Below, piece by piece: positions 54,237-64,000 of a stretch of DNA of 64,000 bases (its first letter is position 1; each line of letters starts with the position of its first letter). This DNA is from Diaporthe sp. PMI_573 (lineage: Eukaryota; Ascomycota; Sordariomycetes; Diaporthales; Diaporthaceae). The notes below the pieces were generated by a model that made no database searches, had not been told where the DNA came from, and worked only from the letters and a program-made list of their open reading frames with translations. A program made the translations under genes and the position numbers. Location: assembly GCA_021399435.1 (NCBI GenBank), contig JAJTUP010000055.1, positions 186,001-250,000 on the forward strand. The letters are read 5' to 3'.

Positions 54237-56827
54237 GAGAGGCGTCTAGTGATGATTCTTGTACATATAGGCATATGGAAGCGTATAATGCGGATGGAAA
54301 CGAGCCATACTTCTTGTAAACGAAGAGCAATGAGACTATTAATCTTGATACAAGCTTCGAGCCGAAGCAGAGTGGTGTCTACAGAGTACACACACCTCGC
54401 AATGACCCGTGTTCTGTCCCTGTCCTAATGGCATTGCAATTGACTACCGTTAGATCATTCCATTAGTCCTTCTTACGGAGAGTTGTTAGTAGTGGAGCAT
54501 CGTTGGGTAATAGTAGGATTTGCCTGGTATTATTGCAGATTTGCCGAGTTTCCAGCTGTCCTGTAAGATATTGTGTCCTCCCCAAAATGGTAAGACCAAC
54601 GTGCATTCATACCGGCATGAATGAGAACCTTAAGAATGCCGATGTCACCAATGTGTGCAGCTGACCCAAGTGTGTGGACGCTCTTTACTGCAGCAGGACC
54701 GTTATGGAACTTCCCAGCGGGGAATTGGAAGTAAACAGTCCGCCTGCAAGATGTAGTCTACGCCAAGTAGCCGACTCGACCGGGAAATGTAGGATGCCCA
54801 GGTCTTGGGCCCAAGCTGTCAAGCCTCCACGTTGACGTAGATGGAAGGCGAGCACACCCACCCCCTTCAGCCTCGCGCAGGCTGGACCTCGGCATCTCCT
54901 GGAGGTCCAGGATGGGGGCTCCAGGGGCTGCCGCAGCCTGGGCCGCTGCTCGACAGCATCGGGTACTCGAGAGACACATGTGAAGTGGAGCTCGGAGCTG
55001 GGTCAGCACTGCTTCCGTCAGCCTCGCGGCGCCGGGCCCAGACGGAAGTGTTGGGTTGCCCCCCCCCTTCGGCCCCGACACCCCCCACCCCGAGCCGGCG
55101 CTTGCGCACGCGCGAACGTGGCTGGCGGTCATGCTAGGCGAGCTTGGGTTGCTGCGGGGAGGGGCGGGTCTCTGTTCCTTTCTGGAGAAGCTTGAGAGGA
55201 GGGCCTACTCGAATGCATATACGTTGTGGTCCAGCAATCTGTAGAGGAGCAGCTCCTGCGGCGGGCTGGGGAGATTGCCACATTTGGCAGGCCTTGCGAC
55301 GTTCGTTGAGCCCTCAATGCCCGTGTCCTTGGGCTGTGCTCCTGGACACCGCCTCGCACGCCTACAGGCTGGGGCTGCTCGGGCACTGCAGTAGCAGTGG
55401 TTTTCATGGAGGATTGCTTCTGCGCTGCTCGGATCCGGGTGTATCAGTAAGGATGTGTGGACGGGGGCCTCTGGCTGTCGTTCATAGTGAGAGGTTCCGA
55501 GTTGCCAGCCTGTAAGCTTGTGGGTGGGTGGTACGTATCCTTTCCCCCGGATTTTCCAAGGATTCCCCAGAAAAAGGCTTGGGCCTGGACTCTGCCTGCA
55601 GCAGAGAAACTTGGCTCCAAGCTCCCGCAGGAGTGTGATATTGTGTTGGTCGGGGAAGTATATTTTGCTCGGCGCGCGCATCACACGTACGAGCGTTGCG
55701 ACACGCATTTTCCCTGATCGAGGCGATGCTCTCATGGCTGCCTTGATCGTCAGAAACCATCCCGGCCAAGTTGATGGGCCCGAATCCACACGCGTATGCT
55801 GGTGATGATGGGTCGGCAGCCAGAACCTAGTGTAAGGCACAATGCATCCGAGGATGTGCGGATTTAGGCGTGCAGGGTGACGCCCCTGGGGTACAATGAC
55901 GGACCATGACGGCAGGACGGGCGATGCCGGATGTGGGACCGACCACATGCGTCGGAAGGGACAGCCACTTTACCTCACCTCACTTCACCTCACTTCACTG
56001 CACAGGCTGATGCCCACGCGTGCAAGGTCATGCGAGGGAACCAGGGGACGATGTTGATAAATAGGATCGAGAGGCTGCGTGGCTGGGCACGCCCAATCCG
56101 GGTTCTTGATCTTGTGTGCTGTGACAGTGGCGCACGGCAAGAGAGGCATCCAACCCCCTTTATATCAGACGTGCATTGGCTTCTTGTCGACCGAACTGAG
56201 AGGCAGATGGTAGACTATCTACCCGAGTCCGCTTGTTGCTTTTGCCTGCTGGTTGAGACAAAAGCGCTAGCCGCGATTGGAGGAGCTACGACCTGCCGGG
56301 AACCCAGAACAATCTAGGCACAGGTGTGCAGTACCTGACCAGCTCCCACCACGCACCTAGGTAGGTGGTTTACCTACCTAGACTGGCACGACTGGCCACC
56401 GCAACAGCACCACGCGCCTGGGAATTGCGGAGGCCCGGTTCATCTAAAAATCCCGACTTTTGAAACGTTCGATCTGCCCAGCCCAAGACCAGTTGCACGC
56501 ACAAGAGGCGCGGCCTACCGGCGTCGCCACAGCACTGCCCTTGCCTGTCTCCAGCGCGACCAGGCAATTGCATGCGTCCGGCCGCCAACTCGCGCCTCCC
56601 CTCCCCCCAAAAACGACTTGCCCGGTGCGCCCGACCGCCCACCCGAGTATTGCAACCATCTCGCCCGACTCAATTCTACCCACTCCCAGCCTGGCACTGT
56701 CCCGACCGGAGACACACCTCGTCGCGCCTGGGAGATGGACCTTGGCCAACGACTTGTCTGATCCGGCCCCCTTATCTTGACCGCGTCGTAACTGCCGTGA
56801 GACACGGTCCCGACGACCACCTGGAAC
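54237..56827. other. Longest non-coding stretch, promoter of FarA-like gene
   Basis: 2.6 kb with no supported gene. ORFs up to 247 codons on the minus strand (55205-55948) have random-looking composition and no motif. It holds CCTCGG at 54887-54892, a CACCTCACTT tandem repeat at about 55971-56000, and the inverted repeat near 56357. Long upstream regions are common for fungal regulators. Confidence 0.5.
56357..56381. repeat. CTAGGTAGGT inverted repeat, 10-bp stem
   Basis: CTAGGTAGGT at 56357-56366 is the perfect reverse complement of ACCTACCTAG at 56372-56381, with a 5-base spacer. It is about 450 bp upstream of the FarA-like start and uses the same CCTAGGTA core as the palindromes elsewhere. 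Confidence 0.8.
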
Positions 56828-59800
56828 ATGGACCAGCCATCTCTCGAGCTGCACCAGCAGCAACAGCAGCAGTCGCAGCCCAACCACCACCAACAGCCGT
56901 CCCAGTCCCAGTCCCAGGATCAGTCACCGCCTGCGAACCAAGATGGAAGAAGCAGCAGCGGTGCTACGCCCACAGCATCCGCAGCAGGAGGAGGAGGAGG
57001 AGGAGGAGGGGGGAAGGGTGGCGCCGCCGCCGCTGCCGCCGCCGCGGCGAATGCGCTGAGCTTCAGGAGGTGAGGAGACCGTTTACGACACGCCGGGACG
57101 AGGTTGGGCTCGAGCTCGAGCTTTGTGGTGACGATAAGGACTTGAGCTGACTCGCCGTGCTTTGACCAAAGACAACGAGCATCTAGGGCTTGTGAGGTGA
57201 GTCGTTGGTTTCAATTTTGTCATGTTTGGGAGATCTCTCCTCTCTTCCCCTCCGCCCACTCGTTCGCCCGCCGACCGATTACTATTGCAGCTCCTCGGCT
57301 CAGGTGGGTTGCTCTGCATGCCTCGGTAACTCTGTCTGTATCACACCTCCGCCGGCCGCCTCACCCACGCGACACCAAACAACCAATTGATCTGCCATGG
57401 TTTCTTTGTGGGGGGGGGGGTTTCTTCTTCTTTTGAATACAATTTTGCCATCGGATCAGGTCGCTAACAGTCACTCTCGTCAAAATAGACTTGCCATGCG
57501 TACGTCAATCCCACCGTCGACAGACATCCCCTGGACCAAGCTACCCAATGCCCCGGACAGCCGAGGTCCAGATCCCGAGCTCGAGATGGCTTCGCGATGC
57601 ACCCCCCCCGTCAACCCCGCCCCCCAGGCACAAGCCGAGGACGACAACACCAGTGCTTCCAGGTGGTCGCGGGCGCTAAGATCACTTGACTGACAAGCCT
57701 TGTTGAACAGGAGGAAAGTCCGCTGCGATGCCGCCTCTCTGGGCGTACCTTGCACCAACTGCGTCGCCTTCCAGATCGAGTGCAAGATCCCAACGCCAAA
57801 GAGGAAAAAGACCCAGACCGCTTCCACCACCAGAGACTCGGACAGGTATATTACGCGATCAATCCCAATCCATCCTTCCCACCCTTTCATTTTCTCAACA
57901 GCGCGCGTGCTGATCAGTCCCACCCAGTGAACGAGGCGATGGCCCAGAGGAACAGTCTCCCCGCCCTGGCACAGGAACGGCCACGTTCAACACCAGGCCG
58001 CCCGCCGTATATCACACTTCAGAAGGTACACCAACGACCACCATGACGGCGGCACAGACCCACAAGGAGGAGATCGACAACAATACTTATGTAAACCTAG
58101 TCATGAAACCAAAGTTCATCCGCGCCCCCATCACCGAAGCCGGCCGTGTTGCCTACCTGGGAGAGTCCTCCAACCTGACCCTGCTCGTCAACGACCGACA
58201 AGGAGCCGCGGATGTCGTCCACTACCCCCTGCCCGAGAACGTCCGAGGATCCAGGGCGAGGCTGACCGAGCTGGACAACGTCGAGATCGATATCCTTCAC
58301 CAGCGCGGTGCCTTCTTGCTCCCGCCTCGCTCCCTCTGCGACGAGCTGATCGACTCGTATTTCAAATGGATACATCCGATCGTGCCCGTCATCAACCGGA
58401 CCAGGTTCATGAAACAGTATGGGGACCCGAAGAACCCACCATCACTGCTGCTGCTCCAGGCTATCCTTCTGGCCGGATCCCGTGTCTGCAACAACCCACA
58501 GCTCATGGACGCAAATGGGTCCACAACCCCTGCTGCACTGACTTTCTACAAAAGGGCCAAGGCACTCTATGACGCCAGTTACGAAGATGATAGGATGACT
58601 ATAGTGCAGTCGTTGCTGCTAATGGGTTGGTATTGGGAAGGACCCGAAGACGTTACCAAGAACGTCTTTTACTGGAGTCGTGTCGCCACAATTGTCGCGC
58701 AGGGGTCCGGCATGCACCGCAGTGTCGAGGGTTCGCAGCTCAGCAGGGCCGATAAGAGACTTTGGAAGAGGATTTGGTGGACACTCTTTACCCGAGACCG
58801 ATCCGTCGCTGTGGCCCTTGGGCGACCTGTTCACATCAACTTGGACGACTCCGACGTGGAAATGCTGACAGAGGACGATTTCGTTGAGGACGAAGACGGC
58901 CGACCGAGCGAGTACCCACCGGATCCGATCCACGTCCACTTCTTCCTGCAGTATGTCAAGCTCTGCGAGATCATGGGGCTTGTGCTGTCACAGCAGTACT
59001 CGGTAGCAGCCAAGGGCCGTCAACGGAATCCCATCGATCTCACCCACAGCGACATGGCGTTGGCCGACTGGCTCCAAAACTGCCCCAAAGTGGTCTACTG
59101 GGAAATGCCGCGACACCACTTTTGGTCCGCCTTGCTCCATTCGAATTATTATACGACGCTCTGTTTATTGCACAGGGCACATATGCCCCCAGGCGGAGGT
59201 TCCTCGCGGTTTCCCGAGGACGCGGCCTATCCGTCGAGGAATATCGCTTTCCAGGCGGCGGCCATGATCACGTCGATCATAGAAAATCTTTCGGCCCATG
59301 ACGAGCTTCGTTATTGTCCGGCTTTCATCGTTTACAGTTTATTTTCGGCTCTCATCATGCATGTGTACCAGATGCGATCACCTATCCCCTCTATTCAGCA
59401 GGTGACCCAGGACCGGATCAGGACCTGCATGGTGGCTCTGAAGGATGTTTCGCGAGTGTGGCTGGTTGGGAAAATGGTGTCTACGCTCTTTGAGGCCATT
59501 CTTGGGAATAGAACCCTCGAGGAAAGGCTTCAGAAGGCCGCCGGAAAGCGACATAGCAAATTTCAGAGGAGCATGCAGCAACTGGAGCAACACGCTCAAG
59601 ACCAGCAGCAGCAGCACCATCAACAGCAGATGAGGGAATCGGCAAAGCGCAAGTACGACGACATGGCCATCGATTTCAGTGTCTCCACGCCAACACCTCA
59701 GGAGTCTTACGAGCGCTCGCGGCCCCAGACACCAAGTCAAACCACAAAGAACGAGCACAGCCACCCAATGGCACCTCCCCAGATTACATCACCTGGCGGC

Positions 59801-60517
59801 ACCAGGCAGAGCAATATGGACGCCTTCATGGGCGGAACGGCATCACGGCCGCAGACTAGGCCCGCGACTCCGTTTAACCCATCATTTTCTGTACCGACGA
59901 CCCCTCCGGACCTCTATCTTGTGACGCGAAACTCGCCGAATCTGTCGCAAGCCGTCTGGGAGAACTTCCAGCCAGACCAGCTGTTTCCCGAGAGTGCAAG
60001 CATGCCTCTCTTCCCACACCTTTCTCCTACTCAGACACATCAGAATCTTGACCCCAACCTGATGGCACCACAAATGCAACAAGGCAGACAGGCACAGCAA
60101 GCTCCGCCCATGCAGTTTGGCGGCCACCAACAGCAGCATGCCATGCCGAACAGCAAGGGCAATAGTCCCGTGCAGCAGCACAATCAAAACTTCCTGCAGG
60201 CTGGCCTCGCTGGATTCCCCGGCCAGCAGAGCGGGCCAGGCCAACAACAACAGGCACAGAATACTATGTGGAACACTGGGTTCGACTCGACCTTGCCCGA
60301 CGGCCAGAGCCCGGATAGCTGGAGCACAGGGAGCGCGCAGGGAGCGCCGGTACCAAGCACGCTCAACGTAGAAGACTGGTGAGTTCATGTGGGAGCTCCG
60401 CTGCCGGCCCACGGCTTGCATGCCCGTTACTGACTGTCAAACTGCAGGCTTCAATTTTTTGGCATCAACGGTGATCAAGTAAACCAACTCAATTTTGACA
60501 TGCCCTCGATGACATAG
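56828..60517 (+). CDS. farA: Zn2Cys6 transcription factor, FarA/CTF1-like
   Basis: Exons 56828-57069, 57172-57196 (25 nt), 57489-57499 (11 nt), 57711-57845, 57928-60378 and 60448-60517, giving 977 aa. The N-terminus is Gln-, Gly- and Ala-rich. The spliced finger (about 88-117) reads RACETCHARKVRCD then GVPCTNCVAFQIECKIP: C-x2-C-x6-C-x8-C-x2-C-x6-C, followed by basic PKRKK. All six joins keep the frame; donors include GTGAGT and GTACGT, and branch sites CTGAC/CTAAC are visible. The fungal-specific middle homology region follows (about 220-520, FKWIHPIVPVINRTRF, RLWKRIWWTLFTRDRSVAVALGRP). A Gln/Pro-rich tail ends with EDWLQFFGIN. The finger wording resembles FarA and cutinase factor CTF1, activators of fatty-acid use and cutinase genes; the family name is from memory, not a search. 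Confidence 0.85.
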
Positions 60518-60870
60518 ACCATGAGGGGTGGCCGGCTGCGGGTAGTTAGTTGGATGTGGACGAATCCTGTCGCAGGCTTGGCTCCTCACGATGAGTGTGG
60601 AAGAACCAACCCAACGGCACCTTTGTTGGCACAATCCCGTCTCATCATGATCATGGGTTGGTTGTACATAGCATCAAAAATACATGGCTATCAGATTTGT
60701 GTGGCTAGCTCGCTCCAATAATGCGAAGATCGTCACGGCATCGTCAAGGAAGCTCTCATGCAGCCCTGACCCGTCTGTACATCCTAGGCAACTAAGAATT
60801 GATTCCCGAATCTAGTCCATTGTAAAGGAAAATCATCTACGCCTACTACGCCGTGCTCCAAAGCCAAAGC
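60518..60870. other. Convergent 3' region, FarA-like / PMS1
   Basis: 353 bp of 3' flanks without recognisable features. Confidence 0.6.
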
Positions 60871-63800
60871 TCACTGCCTCATTCTGCTCACATACCCAGC
60901 CCAATCCGTCGTCCGGCCCCCGGCGCCGTCACCGTGGTCGCCGTCGGCCCATCCTTTCTTATCCCATGCACCCCCAAGGGCACATAGGTGCCGCATCGTA
61001 GGCCGCCCGTGCGGGCAGTTCCAGGGCCTCTCCATGTCCCCCATGTGCCGGACTACCTTATCCATCTGGCGGTGCGACAGCGCCTTGCCGATCATGACGC
61101 TGCTCCTGCACGCGCGCATCGCGAACATCTTCCTCACCTTGGACGGCCGGGGGATGTATCTCCTCGTTCCGGTAGCGCTGAGGTGGTGATCGCCCTCACC
61201 AGCAGATGCGTCACCCTCGCCGTCGCCGTCGCCGTCACCGTCACGCGCAGGAGGCGACGATGCGGTCGCTGGGTTCTCCCCCAGCAGCGAGATCAGCTCC
61301 TCGAGGTCGGCCAGCGAGAAGGTCGTCTCCCTGCTGAGCGGCAGGCTGAGGAGCCGGCACCGCGACCCGACGGGCTCGTCGCCCGACGTGTCGGTCTCGA
61401 CCTGGAAGCCGTTCGCCTCCAGGGCCGAACGGTTCTCGATGACGATCTCCTCCTCAACGGCCGTGAGCTCCAGGGGCTTGGGCCGCACGAGCCGCTGCGA
61501 CTGGACGGTCGTCGTGGCCTGCAGGCGCTCGAAGTTGAACTTCTCGTCCGACGCGTGCTGGTCGATGATGAAGAGCTCGTCGTCGTCCCTTGGGTTGTCT
61601 GGTCGGGCCGCCCCTGTGGCTGTGCTGGGTGGGCCCGAGGTGCCGGGTCGCACTGCGAGGATGAAGCCCAAGTTGAACTGTCCCACAATCTTCATCTTGG
61701 AGAAGTCACCTTTGTGGATGGTGAGTGACAGCTTGTCCTCTGCCACCTGCGTCCCGGCTTCAAGGCCGGATTCCACGTCCTCGGAGTTCTCAACTTTCCT
61801 TGCTGAAGCGTAGTCACGCGTCTGGGATTCCCATGAGTCTAGACGCTTCCGAAGCCAGTCCTCATCAACATGGAGTCGTTGAAGGAGAGCCTGTGTGGAA
61901 TGTTTGTTCTTTCCACTCCCTTTGAGAAATGCTTGGGTCCGCTTCTGGTTTTCTTCGCTAGGCTCATGACTGACATCTTCAGCGGCAGTGAGAAGTTTTT
62001 GGTGTTCCGGTTCTTCCCTCGCCTTGACCTCTTCCTCGTCGATGTACTCTCCATCATCTTCATCAAGCGCTTCTCTCTCCGTCTCATGAGCAGGCGATCC
62101 CGAAGCATTATCTTCGTCTTCATCCTGTTCCACGAACAATGCTGAGGACGCGGACGCGGACGCCTCGCTGTCGCTATCTGCACCAGCTCCTCCGCCAGGT
62201 GCAGCTTCTGCGTTAGAAGCACTGTCCTCTTCGCTCTCTCCTTCATCACCGTCCTCATCTGCCTCATCTGCCTCGTCTACCTGGTCGTCCCCCTCGAAGT
62301 TGTTCGAATCCTCGGCGTTTAAGCTTTTGCTATCTTGTGATTGATTCTGCGATGCAGAAGCGGCAGAAAACATCTGTGTTAGGCGTCCACCGAAAGAAGG
62401 CAGGGGCGCTGCCGCTTGAGTGGCCGTCACAGTCTTCTGCCGGACGTCGTGCTGTACCACTGCGTCATCTAACCTTGGCTTTTTGGCAGATGTACCGATG
62501 ACGCTCGTGACCGACTGGTCGCCGATTGTTATTGTCGCGACCTCCTGGGACGGTCGCTTCGGCGGTCTTGAGGCGGACACACCTAGCGGCATAGTCTCTA
62601 CGGGTTTGTTTGGCTTCGGAATGGCTGGAATGGGTGGCTCGCCAGGGGCCTGATCATATGGTAATTCGTCTCGTAGGGATTCCGGGAGGAACGAGCGTTT
62701 CATCCGGGCTAATCGGCTCAGGAAAGTCTCCTCGCCTTCACTACTGTTGGCTGGAGGGACCTGCTCATCTGTGGGCTCCAGTCGTACCACTTCGGCAGGC
62801 TTGTTTGAAGTCTCCGAGGCGTCAATTGCTCCGTTTCCTGGATCTGTATTGCGTGTTCGCTCGACGACCATCTCATCCGGGTTAACCTTGGCGACCGAGG
62901 CTGGTCCTGAGCTGACTTCTTCCTGTGAAGCCAACTTTCCGTCCAACCACCGCGTCATCGGATTCAAATGTGCGTCTCTCGAAAGAGCCTTAGCTGAAGC
63001 CAGGTTCTTCATCCGACGGGCTCCCGAGGTGTCCTCTTCGCCGTCTGATATCCCGGGCGCTTCTTCCCCGTGTTCGACCTCATCGCGAGCAGCGTCACGT
63101 CTGTCTGCCGAGTCTCCTTCGGAGCCATGTGTATCCTCGCGAGACACGGTGAACTTCTTGAAAGGTGACAATTTAGACGTCGCAATCTGTGACACGGGCA
63201 CTGTATACTCCTGTTTCTCGAAGAGCTCAATCAGCGACTCTCTGAGATTGTCCAACATCCGACCCTGATCGTGCAAAAAAATGGTCCTCTTGTCAGGGCT
63301 GACGTTGACGTCGTAGAGATGTGTGTCCAGCTGTATGTCGGCGAATATAAAGGGCGACTGTGACGAGTTATACGACCTGTACACTTCGTTGAAGACTCTG
63401 GCGAACTGGGGTAGCGCGCAAGGCCGGCTGTTGACGTAAAACATCTGTCGGTCCGGAGTCTGCCTTCCTTCACCATGGACTGGCCGTGAGACATGGCCTC
63501 GGACAAGAATCTCGTGGGTGTCGCCGTCCTTTCGTGCACTCCACTTTTGGGATAGGCCACTCGTGGGCTCCAAGTCGAGTTTCAGGTCCAGGACAACCAA
63601 GCCGGCCATGGTCTTGGCCCCAAAAACGTTTACTATGTTCTCTCTGGTGCTCTTGTTTCCCTTTGTAGAGAAAAGGACGATTCGTTTGCCCTTGTTGGGT
63701 TGTTGAGAAACTGTGAATTTGACCCCAGTTTGGATACAGGCATACTGGTTGAGAAGACTGATGAGCTTGCCCCATTCTCGCTTGATGTTCCGTTCAAGCT

Positions 63801-64000
63801 CCCTGCGCCGTACCGGCAGGTTCTTGAACAGATTCTCGACAGAGACTGTTGTGCCCTTCTGGGCAGCAACCATGCTGGTGGACCTGAGCTTGCCCGAAGT
63901 TTCAAACTCCAGCCTCGACCCCCTTGGCGCATCGGACTGGAGACAAGTGACGACGGTAAACTTTGACAAGGCACAAAGAGAAGAGAGAGCCTCGCCACGA
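60871..64000 (-). CDS. PMS1: DNA mismatch repair protein Pms1 (MutL homologue), 5' end off window
   Basis: About 1042 codons are present. The gene enters from the right edge, where the frame stays open through GEALSSLCALSKF, the end of the MutL ATPase core. Thus the ATG at 63969 is internal, and the ATP-binding N-terminus lies beyond the window. Visible: GTTVSVENLFKNLPVRRRE, the transducer domain with PDRQMFYVNSRPC and DVNVSPDKRTIFLHDQ, a long acidic disordered linker, and the C-terminal MutL domain. The endonuclease signature DQHASDEKFNFE matches DQHA-x2-E-x4-E exactly, with ACRSSVMIGKAL and CPHGRPTMRHL as further metal-site elements. With Mlh1 it nicks the new strand during mismatch repair. 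The Gly/Asp-rich end after CALGG is somewhat longer than usual. Confidence 0.95.
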   Translation of the reverse strand, partial: RGEALSSLCALSKFTVVTCLQSDAPRGSRLEFETSGKLRSTSMVAAQKGTTVSVENLFKNLPVRRRELERNIKREWGKLISLLNQYACIQTGVKFTVSQQPNKGKRIVLFSTKGNKSTRENIVNVFGAKTMAGLVVLDLKLDLEPTSGLSQKWSARKDGDTHEILVRGHVSRPVHGEGRQTPDRQMFYVNSRPCALPQFARVFNEVYRSYNSSQSPFIFADIQLDTHLYDVNVSPDKRTIFLHDQGRMLDNLRESLIELFEKQEYTVPVSQIATSKLSPFKKFTVSREDTHGSEGDSADRRDAARDEVEHGEEAPGISDGEEDTSGARRMKNLASAKALSRDAHLNPMTRWLDGKLASQEEVSSGPASVAKVNPDEMVVERTRNTDPGNGAIDASETSNKPAEVVRLEPTDEQVPPANSSEGEETFLSRLARMKRSFLPESLRDELPYDQAPGEPPIPAIPKPNKPVETMPLGVSASRPPKRPSQEVATITIGDQSVTSVIGTSAKKPRLDDAVVQHDVRQKTVTATQAAAPLPSFGGRLTQMFSAASASQNQSQDSKSLNAEDSNNFEGDDQVDEADEADEDGDEGESEEDSASNAEAAPGGGAGADSDSEASASASSALFVEQDEDEDNASGSPAHETEREALDEDDGEYIDEEEVKAREEPEHQKLLTAAEDVSHEPSEENQKRTQAFLKGSGKNKHSTQALLQRLHVDEDWLRKRLDSWESQTRDYASARKVENSEDVESGLEAGTQVAEDKLSLTIHKGDFSKMKIVGQFNLGFILAVRPGTSGPPSTATGAARPDNPRDDDELFIIDQHASDEKFNFERLQATTTVQSQRLVRPKPLELTAVEEEIVIENRSALEANGFQVETDTSGDEPVGSRCRLLSLPLSRETTFSLADLEELISLLGENPATASSPPARDGDGDGDGEGDASAGEGDHHLSATGTRRYIPRPSKVRKMFAMRACRSSVMIGKALSHRQMDKVVRHMGDMERPWNCPHGRPTMRHLCALGGAWDKKGWADGDHGDGAGGRTTDWAGYVSRMRQ

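Noticed and set aside
55205..55948. 247-codon minus-strand ORF in the 2.6-kb gap before the FarA-like gene
   Set aside because: His/Pro/Cys-rich random-looking composition, no domain, overlapping ORFs on both strands of equal quality.
54237..56827. Possible remnant of a mobile element in the long gap
   Set aside because: No terminal repeats, transposase or reverse transcriptase motif, and base composition is not AT-skewed as in RIP-mutated repeats.
63969..63969. Start of PMS1 at the first ATG inside the window
   Set aside because: The frame stays open to the right edge with GEALSSLCALSKF, part of the MutL ATPase core, so this ATG is internal and the gene is truncated by the window.

Overview
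This window is nuclear DNA of a filamentous ascomycete (Pezizomycotina, most probably a sordariomycete). Genes are intron-poor, and the introns are short (mostly 50-130 bp) with GT..AG ends and CTAAC/CTGAC-type branch sites just upstream of the acceptor. Coding regions are GC-rich. Both strands are used without operons. The proteins (cyclase-associated protein with a polyproline stretch, fungal conventional kinesin ending in KRSSWFFQKS, SUN-family wall protein, monopolin Pcs1/Csm1, Zn2Cys6 regulator) are typical of this group. No mobile element, CRISPR-like array, plasmid or viral feature is visible. I read it as an ordinary, gene-dense chromosomal arm of conserved single-copy genes.

Layout: a left-edge partial cystathionine beta-lyase (-); intron-containing tRNA-Ala(AGC) (-); CAP/Srv2 (+); carnitine acetyltransferase (-); Swi3/Rsc8 (-) divergent from ETF-alpha (+); adrenodoxin reductase Arh1 (-) divergent from a 4-TM membrane protein (+); Pcs1/Csm1 (-) divergent from Msp1 (+); SUN-family GPI protein (-); Csn12/Thp1-like PCI protein (-); mitochondrial acetyl-CoA acetyltransferase (-) divergent from Rad6 (+); conventional kinesin (+); a 6-TM protein (-); Spt3 (-); Ppm1/LCMT (-) divergent from Ist1 (+); a CCHC zinc-knuckle protein (+); AP-2 sigma (-) divergent from Mcd4 (+); secreted alpha-amylase (+); a FarA/CTF1-like Zn2Cys6 regulator (+); and a right-edge partial Pms1 (-).

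Exon structures were rebuilt by hand from splice signals and reading-frame continuity. Several genes look different once spliced. Carnitine acetyltransferase gains a mitochondrial presequence and a C-terminal AKL peroxisomal signal. CAP gains its RLE-motif N-terminus. The Zn2Cys6 finger of the FarA-like factor is assembled across exons of 25 and 11 nt. The zinc-knuckle protein gains a perfect CCHC box across its intron.

A functional thread links some neighbours by pathway rather than by operon: carnitine acetyltransferase, ETF-alpha and acetyl-CoA acetyltransferase all serve fatty-acid/acetyl-CoA metabolism, and the FarA-like factor is of the family that controls such genes. All three carry a CCTCGG/CCGAGG core within about 230 bp of their start codons, although that hexamer is not enriched in the window as a whole. 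The strongest leads are the dual-targeted transferase, the microexon zinc finger, substitutions next to the amylase nucleophile, and a recurrent TACCTAGGTA palindrome in intergenic DNA. I found no clearly unprecedented system.
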